Of a DNA stretch of 41,551 bases, positions 18,748 through 28,055 are shown piece by piece. Numbering within the stretch: position 1 is the first letter of the stretch; the number at the start of each line of letters is the position of its first letter. This stretch comes from an uncultured bacterium (lineage in GTDB: Bacteria; Actinomycetota; Actinomycetes; S36-B12; CAIYMF01): contig CAIKEU010000087.1 of NCBI GenBank assembly GCA_903826575.1, positions 1-41,551 of the forward strand. Reading direction: 5' to 3'. Below the pieces are notes generated by a model. That model was given only the letters and a program-made list of their open reading frames with translations, was not told the DNA's origin and made no database searches. The position numbers were made by a program, and so were the translations under genes.

Positions 18748-19931
18748 ACGTCCGCCTCATCACGCTCGGCAGAGCGGCGAGACAACCGACCAATGACCTG
18801 TCCTCGTAAATCTTCTGTAACTCCCTCACCCGACACTGTGACCGACTCATAAACGTCGACGATTCGTGCGGCCACTGTCTGCCAGTCGAACTCGCGCGCA
18901 CGGGCTAGACCGGTCTTCGCCATCTCGCTACGCCGAACATCGTCATCGAGAAGCCCGTTGATCACATGAGCCAAATCTCCCGGATCCTCATTTCGAAACA
19001 GTGCACCCGCATCGCCATCTTCAAGGACGCGTGCGAACGCTTCGATGTCACTGGCGACAACGGGTGTCCCACTAGCCATCGCTTCGAGAAGGACAATGCC
19101 AAAACTTTCACCACCTGTGTTCGGGGCGACGTACAGATCCGCCGACACGAAAGCTCGGACCTTCTCTTCTTCCGATACAAGCCCCATAAACGTGATGTGC
19201 TCGAGGACCTCCGGGGTGAGTTCGTTGCTGAAATCATCAACGTCACCGGGCCCTGCAACGAGCAACCGAACCTGCGGGTGTTGGGCGATGATGGCCGGCA
19301 TCGCCGCCAACAGGATCTGGAGACCTTTACGCGGCTCGTCTATCCGGCCGATGAAGAACAGCGAACCGCCTGTGCCCGGCCAGCCATCAAGTGGCCGCAA
19401 GGTTCCAAATGCGCTGGTGTCAACGCCGTTTGGGATCAACACCGCGTCACCGCCCATGTGTTCAACCAGAGTCTGTCTCGCCGCCTCGCTGACCGCGATT
19501 CGGGCTGACACCTTTTCAAGTGCAGTTTGGGCGATTGGGTACATGGCCGACAGCGCTCGTGAGCGTTCCATGGACGAGTGCCACGTCGCTACCAGCGGGC
19601 CACGCGCGGCCCAACACGACAGGATCGAGACGCTAGGTGACATTGGTTCGTGGATGTGCAGAACATCGAACTCGCCCTCGCGCAACCATCGCCTGACCCG
19701 CCGTGCCGCGCGCGGACCAAAACTCACTTTCGCCTTCGAGCCGTTGTACGCCAGCGCAATCGAGCCACCCGACGACACCACATAATCTGGCAGATGAACA
19801 TCGCTTTCCGCCGGCGCCAAAACGCTCACAGTATGCCCAAGTCGCTGAAGGGCAATCGCTAGATCGCGGACGTGAACCTGCACTCCCCCAGGAGTCCCCC
19901 AGTCATAGGGGCAGACGATGCCTACCCTCAT
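18744..19931 (-). CDS. pimA: Phosphatidyl-myo-inositol mannosyltransferase PimA-like
   Basis: GT4-family glycosyltransferase (GT-B fold) expected to transfer mannose from GDP-mannose to phosphatidylinositol on the inner membrane face. The N-terminus MRVGIVCPYDWGTPGGVQVH closely matches mycobacterial PimA. The acceptor-side His lies in LATWHSSM-type sequence (VATWHSSME), and the C-terminal nucleotide-sugar motif is GGESFGIVLLEAMASG. 395 residues. Its start overlaps the acyltransferase stop by 4 bases. The pgsA-acyltransferase-pimA order is the PIM cluster of Mycobacterium. Confidence 0.92.
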   Translation of the reverse strand: MRVGIVCPYDWGTPGGVQVHVRDLAIALQRLGHTVSVLAPAESDVHLPDYVVSSGGSIALAYNGSKAKVSFGPRAARRVRRWLREGEFDVLHIHEPMSPSVSILSCWAARGPLVATWHSSMERSRALSAMYPIAQTALEKVSARIAVSEAARQTLVEHMGGDAVLIPNGVDTSAFGTLRPLDGWPGTGGSLFFIGRIDEPRKGLQILLAAMPAIIAQHPQVRLLVAGPGDVDDFSNELTPEVLEHITFMGLVSEEEKVRAFVSADLYVAPNTGGESFGIVLLEAMASGTPVVASDIEAFARVLEDGDAGALFRNEDPGDLAHVINGLLDDDVRRSEMAKTGLARAREFDWQTVAARIVDVYESVTVSGEGVTEDLRGQVIGRLSRRSAERDEADV

Positions 19932-20860
19932 TTGTCAGACACGATTTGTTCAGTTGGAGCTTTTGACGGATCGAGATCGTCCAACCAAATCCTTTGAAGC
20001 ATGTGCCAATCCTCAGGATGATCCGCGATGATGCCCTCGAACCTGTGTGCGATCTGCTGGGTAATCTCAACTATCGATCGCATCCGCGAATCATTTGGTA
20101 CGACGTCGATACGCTGGAAAAACTCGGTGTAATTACGACCATTCTTTGTGAACACCGCCGCTGGAAAGATGGGCGCTCCAGTTTCGACGTGCAGGGCGGC
20201 CGGTCCAGCCGGCATTTTTGCGGCTGCGCCAAAGAATTGAACGCGCACACCTGAGTTACTCAAGTCACGATCCGCTGCCAGAGCGACGAGCCGTCCTTCT
20301 CTGAGCCGTCCAACGAGGTACGGAAATGGTGGCTCGTCCCCGGTCAACGCAATGATGTCAATGCCCCGGTCTTTGCGCACCGAGATGAACTTCTGAAACA
20401 AATCCTCCGGCTTAAGCCGTTCCACGACGGTCGTCACCCAGCCGTGCTGCAATCTCACCCAGTAACCGGCGTGATCCCAGTTGCCCATGTGTGGGCACAC
20501 CACGATTACCCCGTTGCCCTCGCCTAGGGCCTCGGCAAGATACTCGTCACCAAGGACGACCATGTCGTCCCGTATGCGCTGCTCTGACCAGCCAGGCATC
20601 CTGAACAGCTCACACCAGTAGCGGAAATACGTTCGCATCCCCGCACGGCCTAGGAGTTTGAGATCCTCATCGCTAACGCTCGGCCCCACAACGCGGCGGA
20701 GGTTACTTTGAAGGCGTTTGACGTCTTTACCCTGCCGAGCCCACATCGTGTCGGCGATGCGCTCAAACATCGCGTACGCGGATCTCTCGGGCATCCTACG
20801 AACTGCTGACCAACCAACCGAATATGCGATGGAGGAAAGCCGTTCCTCAACTGTGCTCAT
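19928..20860 (-). CDS. Phosphatidylinositol mannoside acyltransferase (PatA/LpxL-like)
   Basis: LpxL/HtrB-type membrane-associated acyltransferase. The active-site H-x4-D motif reads HMGNWD, and a downstream AADRDLSNSG element is typical. It should acylate the mannose of PIM1 after PimA. The open frame extends to 20911, but I choose the second of two adjacent ATG codons: GGAGG lies 6 bases before it and only 3 before the first. The start lies inside the end of pgsA (14-base overlap). 310 residues. Confidence 0.9.
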   Translation of the reverse strand: MSTVEERLSSIAYSVGWSAVRRMPERSAYAMFERIADTMWARQGKDVKRLQSNLRRVVGPSVSDEDLKLLGRAGMRTYFRYWCELFRMPGWSEQRIRDDMVVLGDEYLAEALGEGNGVIVVCPHMGNWDHAGYWVRLQHGWVTTVVERLKPEDLFQKFISVRKDRGIDIIALTGDEPPFPYLVGRLREGRLVALAADRDLSNSGVRVQFFGAAAKMPAGPAALHVETGAPIFPAAVFTKNGRNYTEFFQRIDVVPNDSRMRSIVEITQQIAHRFEGIIADHPEDWHMLQRIWLDDLDPSKAPTEQIVSDK

Positions 20861-21494
20861 CATCGCCCTCCACCGCTGATGCCGAGGCCGATCGATCGCG
20901 TAACACTCCACGGACGTGAACGATGCGTTGCCCGACGGTCACCCAAGAAAGAACGGCGAGAATCCACAGAGCGACAGGTAAGACGTAGGGCACGCCTAAC
21001 CCGTAAAGGGCGGCCGCTCCCAACGCCAACATGACTCGTTCTGCGCGTTCGGCGATTCCAACATTGCAGTCAACGTCAATGCTCTCGGCGCGAGCCTTGG
21101 CGTACGAAACGACGGCGCCACCAACCAGACACGCAAGTGCCGCTGACGCAGTCCGAAGGTCACCGATGCTGGCAAATGCGAGCAGCATTCCACCGAAAAT
21201 CGCACCGTCGGCAACTCGGTCCAGGGTCGAATCAAGAAAAGCCCCCCATGGACCAGACCGGCCCGACATCCGTGCCATCGTTCCATCGAGCAAATCAAAA
21301 GACACGAAAACTGCGATGAGTAACGCGCCGAGGAACCAGCGCTGTTGCGGGAAACAGATCAGCGCGGCAGCGCAGGTGGCGACCGTGCCAACGAGCGTCA
21401 CGACGTCCGGCGATATCCCGAATCGCAGCATGAGTTTGGCTACCGGGTCGACGAAGCGAGCGGCGAAGGCCCGGGCCGAGGCGTTGTTCAACAT
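20847..21494 (-). CDS. pgsA: CDP-alcohol phosphatidyltransferase, phosphatidylinositol (phosphate) synthase
   Basis: Integral membrane enzyme joining CDP-diacylglycerol to an inositol head group. The full family motif D-x2-DG-x2-AR-x8-G-x3-D-x3-D is present at residues 67-92 (Asp67, Asp70, Gly71, Ala74, Arg75, Gly84, Asp88, Asp92). About six hydrophobic helices. The linkage to the acyltransferase and pimA points to PI/PIP synthesis and not phosphatidylglycerol phosphate or cardiolipin. It diverges from the EF-G-like gene across 114 bases. Confidence 0.9.
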   Translation of the reverse strand: MLNNASARAFAARFVDPVAKLMLRFGISPDVVTLVGTVATCAAALICFPQQRWFLGALLIAVFVSFDLLDGTMARMSGRSGPWGAFLDSTLDRVADGAIFGGMLLAFASIGDLRTASAALACLVGGAVVSYAKARAESIDVDCNVGIAERAERVMLALGAAALYGLGVPYVLPVALWILAVLSWVTVGQRIVHVRGVLRDRSASASAVEGDDEHS

Positions 21495-21608
21495 GGTGAG
21501 ACGAGACTATCGGGCAACGTGCCGTGGTTGGCCTCACAGTGCACCTGAGCCACACTTCGCGTCGAGCGGCCGTCACACCGCTAGTGTGGTGGGGTTGGAG
21601 GGTGGAGC

Positions 21609-23768
21609 ATGTCAGATCGATCAGCGGGGAAAGCCGCAACGCAGAAGGCGGATGCTGTTGTCTGCGCCACGGATCCCAAACTCATCCGTAACGTGGTCTT
21701 TGTTGGCCCGCAGGGTGCCGGAAAAACCACTCTGGTTGAACAACTTTTGGTAGCGGCGGGTGCGCTAGAGGGGGCCGGATCGATCGAACTCGGCAGCACC
21801 GTGTGCGACTTCGACGAGTTCGAGATCCAGCAGCAAAAGTCGGCGTCGCTCAGCGTCGCATCGCTACGCCTCGGCGACGTCAAAGTTAATCTGATCGACA
21901 CCCCTGGGTATAGCGAATTTGTCGGCGAGCTTCGGGCAGGACTGCGAGCCGCAGATGCCGCACTGTTTGTCGTCTCAGCGACTGACGGTATCGATCCGGC
22001 GACCATCATGCTGTGGGAAGAATGCGCCGGTGTTGGCATGCCGCGCGCGGTGGTCGTGACCCATCTAGATAAGCGACGTGGCGACTTCGACGACATCGTT
22101 GCGATCTGTCAGCGCGTCTTCGCCGAAGAGGTCGTCCCCATCCATCTACCGCTGCTCGCGGACAACTATGCGGTAGCCGGCTTGATGGATCTTCTCTCTG
22201 AAAAGATCCACGACTACTCCACTGGCGAGCGAGTAATTCGAGACTCGGATCTCGAACACGGACCTTTGATTGAGACGGCTCGAAATACCCTCATCGAGAC
22301 GATAATTGGTGAAAGCGAAGATGAATCACTGATGGATCGTTATCTAACAGGTGAGGATCTCGATCTCAATGGGCTCGTCATAGACCTCGAGACTGCCGTT
22401 GCGAGCGGGCATTTCTATCCGGTCGTCGGATCCGCAACGACACCAGCGGGATTCGGGGCGCGGGAACTGCTTGATCTGATCGCCCGCGGCTTGCCCTCTC
22501 CCTATGAACATCCGCTCCCCTACGTATACGCGACCAATGGCGATCCCGTCGACGTCTTGACGTGTGATCCCGATGGACCCCTGTGCGCCGAGGTGATCAA
22601 GACGACGACAGATCCGTACGCGGGCCGGATCTCCCTGATTCGAATCTTCAGCGGTTCACTCGAATCCGGGCAGCCGGTTCACGTCTCCGGGCACTCGACC
22701 CACCACCCAGCGGGTCACGATGCCGATGACCGTATCGGGACGGTTCATCTCCCATGGGGTGCACACCTCGTGCCTGCCAGTCGCGCTATTGCCGGTGACA
22801 TCGTTGCTGTCGCAAAACTAAGCTTGGCGGAAACTGCTGATACGCTCTCATCTGCGCTGCATCCGTTACGGGTGGACCCATGGCTGGTTCCTGAACCTTT
22901 ACTGCCGATCGCGGTCGTCGCACAAACTCCTTCCGACGATGAGAAACTCACCTCGGGCTTGGCACGTCTGGTCGCGCAGGATCCAACCTTGCGTCTAGAA
23001 CTGAACGACGACACCAAACAAAATGTCCTGTGGTGCATGGGAGAAGCACACCTTGCATTAACTCTCGACCGCCTTTCCAACCGCTTTGGAGTTCAGGTAG
23101 ATGCAGTTCCCGTGCGAGTTTCCTTGCGGGAGACGTTCGCTGCCGGCGCCGTCGGACACGGTCGATTGGCCAAGCAATCTGGCGGGCATGAACAGTTCGC
23201 GGTGTGCGACATCGAAGTGGAGCCTCTGCCACGTGGTTCCGGATTCGAGTTTGTTGACCGCATCGTTGGCGGTGCAATCCCACGTAACTATGTTCAGGCA
23301 GTCGAGCACGGAATTCGCGAACAGATGCAGCGAGGGGCTGCTGCTGGGTATCCGATTGTCGATGTTCGCGTATCACTCATTGACGGCAAGGCACACTCAG
23401 TGGACTCATCGGACATGGCATTTCAACTCGCCGGCGCACTGGCTCTCAAAGACGCCGCCCACTCAGCTGGCATATCTCTCCTCGAACCTGTCGACGAAGT
23501 AACGATCACCACATCTGACGAATATGTCGGTGCGCTGGTAAGCGACATAACGAACCGACGTGGGCGGATAACCGGCACGGAGGCGACAGCAGGTGGGCAA
23601 ACGTCGATTTCAGCACTGATTCCACAGTTGGAACTGACGCGATACTCAATCGACGTGCGGTCTCTGACACAGGGCACCGCGGGGTACAACCGACAGTTCC
23701 ACGATTTTGAACCTATGCCGCGATCGCTCGCCTCGCGCATTGCCGCCGAGCAGTCGGAATCGTCTTAG
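21609..23768 (+). CDS. Elongation factor G-like GTPase (EF-G2 type)
   Basis: 719-residue translational GTPase homologue with EF-G domain order. The P-loop is GPQGAGKT (residues 33-40) and the G3 motif DTPG (97-100). The G4 motif is THLD (151-154) instead of the usual NKxD. The switch I region (DFDEFEIQQQKSASLSVASL) also departs from true EF-G. EF-G-like paralogues of this kind occur in many actinobacteria and their role is unsettled; it should not be the main translocase. A strong GGAGG site precedes the ATG. It stands alone on the plus strand between pgsA and the HIT gene, which are neighbours in Mycobacterium. Confidence 0.88.
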   Translation: MSDRSAGKAATQKADAVVCATDPKLIRNVVFVGPQGAGKTTLVEQLLVAAGALEGAGSIELGSTVCDFDEFEIQQQKSASLSVASLRLGDVKVNLIDTPGYSEFVGELRAGLRAADAALFVVSATDGIDPATIMLWEECAGVGMPRAVVVTHLDKRRGDFDDIVAICQRVFAEEVVPIHLPLLADNYAVAGLMDLLSEKIHDYSTGERVIRDSDLEHGPLIETARNTLIETIIGESEDESLMDRYLTGEDLDLNGLVIDLETAVASGHFYPVVGSATTPAGFGARELLDLIARGLPSPYEHPLPYVYATNGDPVDVLTCDPDGPLCAEVIKTTTDPYAGRISLIRIFSGSLESGQPVHVSGHSTHHPAGHDADDRIGTVHLPWGAHLVPASRAIAGDIVAVAKLSLAETADTLSSALHPLRVDPWLVPEPLLPIAVVAQTPSDDEKLTSGLARLVAQDPTLRLELNDDTKQNVLWCMGEAHLALTLDRLSNRFGVQVDAVPVRVSLRETFAAGAVGHGRLAKQSGGHEQFAVCDIEVEPLPRGSGFEFVDRIVGGAIPRNYVQAVEHGIREQMQRGAAAGYPIVDVRVSLIDGKAHSVDSSDMAFQLAGALALKDAAHSAGISLLEPVDEVTITTSDEYVGALVSDITNRRGRITGTEATAGGQTSISALIPQLELTRYSIDVRSLTQGTAGYNRQFHDFEPMPRSLASRIAAEQSESS

Positions 23769-23833
23769 GGCTTCCGTTACCCGTTTCAGGCTCGGACTGT
23801 CCCAACGCCGGCTTGCTCAGCGCGCTAGCCCGA

Positions 23834-24343
23834 TCACCAGGAAGCAGCGAGTAGTTTGCGCGTTTCCACCAGCAGTTGAGGCATGGTTTTAGTGCCACTC
23901 ACAACAGGCATGAAGTTTGTGTCTCCACCCCATCTTGGGACGATGTGCTGATGCAGATGACCAGCAATTCCGGCACCCGCGATACTCCCCTGGTTGATGC
24001 CAATATTGAACCCCTGGGCACCAGAAACTGAACGTAGCGTTGTCATCGCACGCGCAGTGAACTCACCAAGTTCAGACACTTCCAGCGCTGAGAGATCTGT
24101 GAAATCGGCGACGTGCCTGAACGGACACACCATCAGATGGCCAGTGTTGTAGGGATACAGATTCAGAACCGCGTACACATGTTCACCGCGGGCGATCACC
24201 AAGCTGTCAGCATCGTCCATACCCGGCGCGCGACAGAACGGACAGTCGTCCCCCTCACCGGTGTGCGTCGGCTTGTTCTCACCCTTCAAGTACGCCATCC
24301 GGTGCGGATTCCACAACCGATCCCACGCATCTGCAGCCGGCAT
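23834..24343 (-). CDS. HIT-family hydrolase/phosphorylase (Ap4A phosphorylase-like)
   Basis: 169 residues with the HxHxH active-site motif as HLHQH followed by VPRWGGDTNF, and the family segments YAVLNLYPYNTGHLMV and GFNIGINQG. It closely resembles the mycobacterial protein next to thrS that acts as a diadenosine tetraphosphate phosphorylase, so that activity is inferred. A CPFC pair near residue 34 suggests a zinc site. I choose the ATG one base after the thrS stop (TGACATG), not the longer frame that runs into thrS. Confidence 0.88.
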   Translation of the reverse strand: MPAADAWDRLWNPHRMAYLKGENKPTHTGEGDDCPFCRAPGMDDADSLVIARGEHVYAVLNLYPYNTGHLMVCPFRHVADFTDLSALEVSELGEFTARAMTTLRSVSGAQGFNIGINQGSIAGAGIAGHLHQHIVPRWGGDTNFMPVVSGTKTMPQLLVETRKLLAASW

Positions 24344-24344
24344 G

Positions 24345-26351
24345 TCAGGCCTGCGCTCGGTTGGCAATGGCCTCGCGAATTTCGTTAACTGCGTCCTCGA
24401 TGCTGACACCGTTCTTTTGCGATCCATCCCGATAACGGAAGGACACCGCACCGGCGGCCATATCTTCATCGCCGACGATCAGCATGTACGGAACCTTTTG
24501 TTTCTGAGCGTTGCGAATCTTCTTCTGCATCCGATCATCTGAACTATCGACCTCGATGCGCACGCCAGCCGATCGCAGTTTCGCTGCGATCTCGTGAAGG
24601 TAGTCCACGTGACCGTCGGTGATTGGAATGCCCACTACCTGAACTGGTGCAAGCCAAACCGGGAATGCACCTGCGTAGTGTTCAAGGAGCACAGCGAAGA
24701 AGCGTTCAATCGAGCCGAACAGCGCTCGGTGAATCATGACTGGTCGCTGACGCGAACCGTCACCTGACGTGTACTCGAGTTCGAAGCGTTGCGGAAGATT
24801 GAAGTCGACCTGAATCGTCGACATCTGCCATGTGCGTCCAATCGCGTCTCGAGCCTGCACGGAAATCTTTGGACCATAGAACGCAGCACCACCGGGATCG
24901 AGGACCAACTCAAGATCCTGACGTTCGGCGGCTCGACGCAACGTCTCGGTGGCCTCCTCCCAGTCTTCGTCCGTGCCAACAAACTTGGTCTCATTGCGCG
25001 TTGACAATTCGAGATAGAAGTCGTCGAGTCCGTAGTCCCGGAGTAGATCTAAGACGAACGTGAGCAATGAATCGAGTTCATCGGGCATCTGTTCGACGGT
25101 GCAGTAGATGTGAGCATCGTCCTGGGTGAAGCCACGCGCCCGCGTCAAACCTTGAATGACACCTGATTTCTCGTAGCGATACACGGTGCCGAACTCGAAC
25201 AAGCGCAGCGGCAGCTCTCGGTACGAACGCCCCCGGGCACGGAAGATCAGATTGTGCATCGGACAGTTCATCGGCTTCATGTAGTACTTCTGCGGAGCCT
25301 TGCGAAGTTCGCCGTCAGCGCCGTATTCGGCATCAAGTTCCATCGGGGGATACATACCCTCGGAGTACCAATCAAGGTGCCCTGAAATTTCGTACAACTG
25401 CCCCTTCGTCAGGTGCGGAGTGTTGACGAACTCGTACCCAGCCTCATCGTGGCGAAGACGAGAATAATGCTCCATCTCGCGGCGAATAACACCCCCCTTG
25501 GGGTGAAAAACCGCCAAACCTGAACCAATCTCCTCCGGGAAACTGAACAGATCTAACTCGGCACCAAGGCGGCGATGATCGCGACGTTCGGCTTCCTCGA
25601 GGAAAGCTAAGTGCTCTTTCAGAGCATCGCGGGTCTCCCAGGCGGTGCCATAGATGCGCTGCAACATGGGGTTCTTTTCGCTACCGCGCCAGTACGCGGC
25701 AGCCGAACGCATCAACTTGAACGCCGGAATCATGCGCGTGGTCGGTATATGCGGTCCGCGACATAGATCGCGCCAAACCAGATCGCCAGATTTGGCGTCG
25801 AGGTTGTCGTAAATCGTCAGCTCTGCACCACCGACCTCCATGACGTCGGCTAGGTCGTCATCGGACGCACCAGATTTCAAGCCTATTAGTTCGAGCTTAA
25901 AGGGCTCATGCGCTAGTTCAACTCGAGCATCCTCATCGGAGACCACACGACGTGAAAATCGCTGACCCGCCTTGACGATGTCCTGCATCTTTTTCTCGAG
26001 GGCGGCGAGGTCCTCGGGAGTGAACGGAGTGGCAACATCAAAGTCGTAGTAGAACCCGTCACGGATCGGAGGCCCAATACCCAACTTCGCTTCGGGATAC
26101 AGCTGCTGAACCGCCTGAGCAAGCACGTGCGCAGTGGAGTGCCGGAGGACCGCACGTCCATCAGCACTTTCAATCGAGACCGGCTCGACCACGTCCCCGT
26201 CGTTGAGAACGGTCGCGAGATCGCGCAGCTCTCCGCCGATTCGGGCCACGACGATCGATCGATCAGTGTAGAGTTCCGCAGCGGTAGAACCGGGCGGCAC
26301 CTCACGCTCTTCGCTCACACCTTCTGCGTTAAGAACGTGAATGCTGGGCAC
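24345..26351 (-). CDS. thrS: Threonyl-tRNA synthetase
   Basis: Class II synthetase with TGS, editing and catalytic domains. The editing site is [10 protein letters not shown], the zinc-binding core [10 protein letters not shown], motif 2 [13 protein letters not shown], and the C-terminal anticodon domain is present. The frame opens at a TTG 16 codons upstream, but I choose GTG at 26351, which has AGGAG 5 bases before it and begins directly at the TGS domain. About 668 residues. No T-box leader is recognisable in the 150 bases upstream. Confidence 0.96.
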   Translation of the reverse strand: MPSIHVLNAEGVSEEREVPPGSTAAELYTDRSIVVARIGGELRDLATVLNDGDVVEPVSIESADGRAVLRHSTAHVLAQAVQQLYPEAKLGIGPPIRDGFYYDFDVATPFTPEDLAALEKKMQDIVKAGQRFSRRVVSDEDARVELAHEPFKLELIGLKSGASDDDLADVMEVGGAELTIYDNLDAKSGDLVWRDLCRGPHIPTTRMIPAFKLMRSAAAYWRGSEKNPMLQRIYGTAWETRDALKEHLAFLEEAERRDHRRLGAELDLFSFPEEIGSGLAVFHPKGGVIRREMEHYSRLRHDEAGYEFVNTPHLTKGQLYEISGHLDWYSEGMYPPMELDAEYGADGELRKAPQKYYMKPMNCPMHNLIFRARGRSYRELPLRLFEFGTVYRYEKSGVIQGLTRARGFTQDDAHIYCTVEQMPDELDSLLTFVLDLLRDYGLDDFYLELSTRNETKFVGTDEDWEEATETLRRAAERQDLELVLDPGGAAFYGPKISVQARDAIGRTWQMSTIQVDFNLPQRFELEYTSGDGSRQRPVMIHRALFGSIERFFAVLLEHYAGAFPVWLAPVQVVGIPITDGHVDYLHEIAAKLRSAGVRIEVDSSDDRMQKKIRNAQKQKVPYMLIVGDEDMAAGAVSFRYRDGSQKNGVSIEDAVNEIREAIANRAQA

Positions 26352-26525
26352 AGGTACTCCTAGTTTGGGCAGCGCGCCGTCACGAAGGACGCACTGCAAA
26401 GGGTTCGGCGGGTACGAAGCGTCGAACTCGGACGTTCAAAGCCTATCGGTTCTAAGTATCCGTTACGTGAATGCATTACGTCGCGCCGATTAACCCGACC
26501 GAGGTTCGTCAGGTCGCGTCTTGGG
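26352..26525. other. Upstream region of thrS
   Basis: Non-coding. On the minus strand a GGATACTTAG stretch near 26450 may contain a -10, but no -35 is clear. At 26491-26528 a two-part inverted repeat (TAACCCGACC paired with GGTC and GGGTTA, broken by an unpaired segment) covers the end of the GNAT remnant and may be its old terminator. I see no riboswitch. Confidence 0.4.
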
Positions 26526-26777
26526 TTAGCCGAATGCCGGCGATGGCAGCTCGAGCGTGGGATCGATCACATCTGCGACATCATCGGTGGCACACCATAT
26601 ATCCACGTCCACAATTCGTGCACCGGCCTGCAGTAGGGCCGGTAGTGCTGGGTGCGGACCCGGAATTGTCATCTGCACCCGACCATGAGGAGCAAGCATG
26701 GCGCGAAGGTGCTCCATTGCAATCTCGCACGCTAATCGTGTTCGATCCTGGAATCGACCAATTCCAGCCGCAATCAT
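26526..26777 (-). pseudogene. C-terminal remnant of a GNAT acetyltransferase
   Basis: An 83-codon frame whose second half (RVQMTIPGPHPALPALLQAG followed by ARIVDVDIW) resembles the C-terminal end of actinobacterial GNAT proteins. The acetyl-CoA-binding core is absent. A TGA stop lies directly before the ATG, and the frame upstream shows nothing GNAT-like for the 15 codons I read before another stop. There is no ribosome site. I read it as a decayed gene; a short real protein is less likely. It lies between thrS and tRNA-Val(CAC). Confidence 0.4.
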
Positions 26778-26911
26778 TCACTGTCCATGGTGCCGCGTGC
26801 ATCTGGATCTGCGGCATCGTCGTCAGAGCATCCACTTCCAGATATAGATGCGGCCACGATCGTCGACACGATCATGTGCTTCGTCGGACACGAAGGGGAC
26901 GTACTCAACGG

Positions 26912-26983
26912 TGGGCGATACTGGGTTCGAACCAGTGACCTCTTCGGTGTGAACGAAGCGCGCTACCACTGCGCCAATCGCCC
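26912..26983 (-). tRNA. tRNA-Val (anticodon CAC)
   Basis: A complete 72-base cloverleaf: acceptor GGGCGAT/ATCGCCC, D-arm GCGC-AGTGGTA-GCGC, anticodon stem CTTCG/CGAAG with loop TTCACAC, T-arm ACTGG-TTCGAAC-CCAGT, discriminator A. CCA is not encoded (ACCG follows). It reads GUG valine codons. Confidence 0.97.
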
Positions 26984-27079
26984 GTTGTGACCGAGACTCT
27001 ATCAAATGCGACTGTCGCACTTAGACGCGCCGTTCGTGCAGGAACTTCTCACCCGTATAGGCCGTCGTGTGAATTGGTG

Positions 27080-27121
27080 GTCCCGTGCAGCACGGGACAG
27101 GTTTGGATCTAGCTAAACCTG
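27080..27121 (+). promoter_or_regulatory. Two consecutive hairpins in the ssgB-like gene's leader
   Basis: Hairpin 1 (27080-27098) is GTCCCGTGC-A-GCACGGGAC, a perfect 9-base inverted repeat around one base. Hairpin 2 (27098-27121) has arms CAGGTTT and AAACCTG around a 10-base loop. They share a base and end 37 bases before the ATG. Neither is followed by a T-tract. They could be a regulator's operator or an mRNA 5' structure. A TATAGG at 27056 would place the transcription start just upstream. Confidence 0.6.
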
Positions 27122-27158
27122 GGAACAACGTCATCACCCCCGCGTAAGGAGTGATTAC

Positions 27159-27563
27159 ATGGCCGCCATAAGCGCCGACCTTGACCTAACTTTGGTCCTT
27201 GGTGACGATCGGATGATCCCAGTCGCCGCCACCCTTAGCTACTCAATTGCTGAGCCCTTTGCCGTGTCAGCACTGTTCCGCACAGCCGACGGAGACATCA
27301 ACTGGGTATTCGCCCGCGATCTGTTGGACAAGGGACTCACCGATTCCGTTGGCGAAGGCGATGTCGTGATTTGGCCAGCACATGACGCGGCCGGCGAGAT
27401 CATTTGCATCTCCCTATCGAGTCCCGGTGGCAACGCCCTGCTCGAGGCAGACTCAAGTGAGATCCGCACATTCCTTAGTCAGTCCTACGACCTCGTTGAG
27501 TCAGGCCGTGAATCGGAATACGTCAACATTGACTCATTCCTCGACGCGCTGTTCAGCTCGTGA
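27159..27563 (+). CDS. ssgB: SsgA/SsgB-family sporulation and cell-division protein
   Basis: 134 residues matching the SsgA-like family: the N-terminal LDLTLVLGDDRMIPVAATL strand region, then EPFAVSALFRT, NWVFARDLLDKGL, GEGDVVIWPA, and CISLSSPGGNALLEA. In Streptomyces SsgB recruits FtsZ to future septa; the family is otherwise limited to actinomycetes, mostly with complex morphology. The similarity is to SsgB-like members, but which paralogue it is cannot be fixed here. AAGGAG lies 8 bases before the ATG. It stands alone, divergent from tRNA-Val and convergent with a GNAT gene 9 bases away. In Streptomyces ssgB also lies downstream of the thrS region. Confidence 0.88.
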   Translation: MAAISADLDLTLVLGDDRMIPVAATLSYSIAEPFAVSALFRTADGDINWVFARDLLDKGLTDSVGEGDVVIWPAHDAAGEIICISLSSPGGNALLEADSSEIRTFLSQSYDLVESGRESEYVNIDSFLDALFSS

Positions 27564-27572
27564 CTCGGCCGA

Positions 27573-28055
27573 CTATTCGTCCAGCCTAAATCGCAAGCGT
27601 TCATTCTCTGGGGCGAAGCCCGCGACTCGATAGAGCTCGCGGGCTCCGTCGTTTCCGGCCCACACAGTGAGACGGACAGATGCCGCTCCCCTGTCGATGG
27701 CCAACTCACGAACTTCTCCCAGAACAGCGAGTCCGTATCCACGACGTCGGTATGGTTCAAACACTTCAAGGTCGTATAGGTGCAGCGTGGGTTCTTCGTG
27801 AGGAACATCAACACCATCGAGCGCGACGCAAAAGATAGCCACGTTGACCAGCACGTCATCAATCACGTCAAAGGCGCCGTAATACTCGCTGGACGCATTG
27901 ACCACCACCCAGTCGAAGTCCTTGTCGGCAAGAGCCTTTGCACGCTCATGCGACAACGCGCCGGCAGTTGTCAGGTCGTGGACGTACCCCCTTTTCGCGT
28001 GTGGCAAGTACGTGGCCAACTCTTGATCAGTGAGCCGACGGTACGTAACGCTCAC
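27573..28055 (-). CDS. GNAT-family N-acetyltransferase
   Basis: 160 residues with a GNAT fold: the acetyl-CoA loop RRRGYGLAVLGEV, preceded by the strand LYDLEVFEPY, and GNDGARELYRVAGFA in the C-terminal helix-strand. Substrate unknown. The GTG start overlaps the pabC stop by 4 bases (GTGA), so it is co-translated with the pABA genes. Confidence 0.88.
   Translation of the reverse strand: MSVTYRRLTDQELATYLPHAKRGYVHDLTTAGALSHERAKALADKDFDWVVVNASSEYYGAFDVIDDVLVNVAIFCVALDGVDVPHEEPTLHLYDLEVFEPYRRRGYGLAVLGEVRELAIDRGAASVRLTVWAGNDGARELYRVAGFAPENERLRFRLDE

Noticed and set aside
19045-19785. A 246-codon plus-strand open frame opposite pimA
   Set aside because: It is antisense to a clear PimA gene, rich in Ser/Arg/Pro, without motif or ribosome site; a shadow frame.
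21581-22096. A 171-codon minus-strand frame opposite the EF-G-like gene
   Set aside because: Ser/Thr-rich shadow of the P-loop region of a well-supported gene.
26352-26475. A T-box or other riboswitch upstream of thrS
   Set aside because: No specifier loop, T-box sequence or terminator/antiterminator pair can be seen.
26823-27020. A 65-codon minus-strand frame containing VARFVHTEEVTGSNPVSPT
   Set aside because: A false translation of tRNA-Val(CAC).
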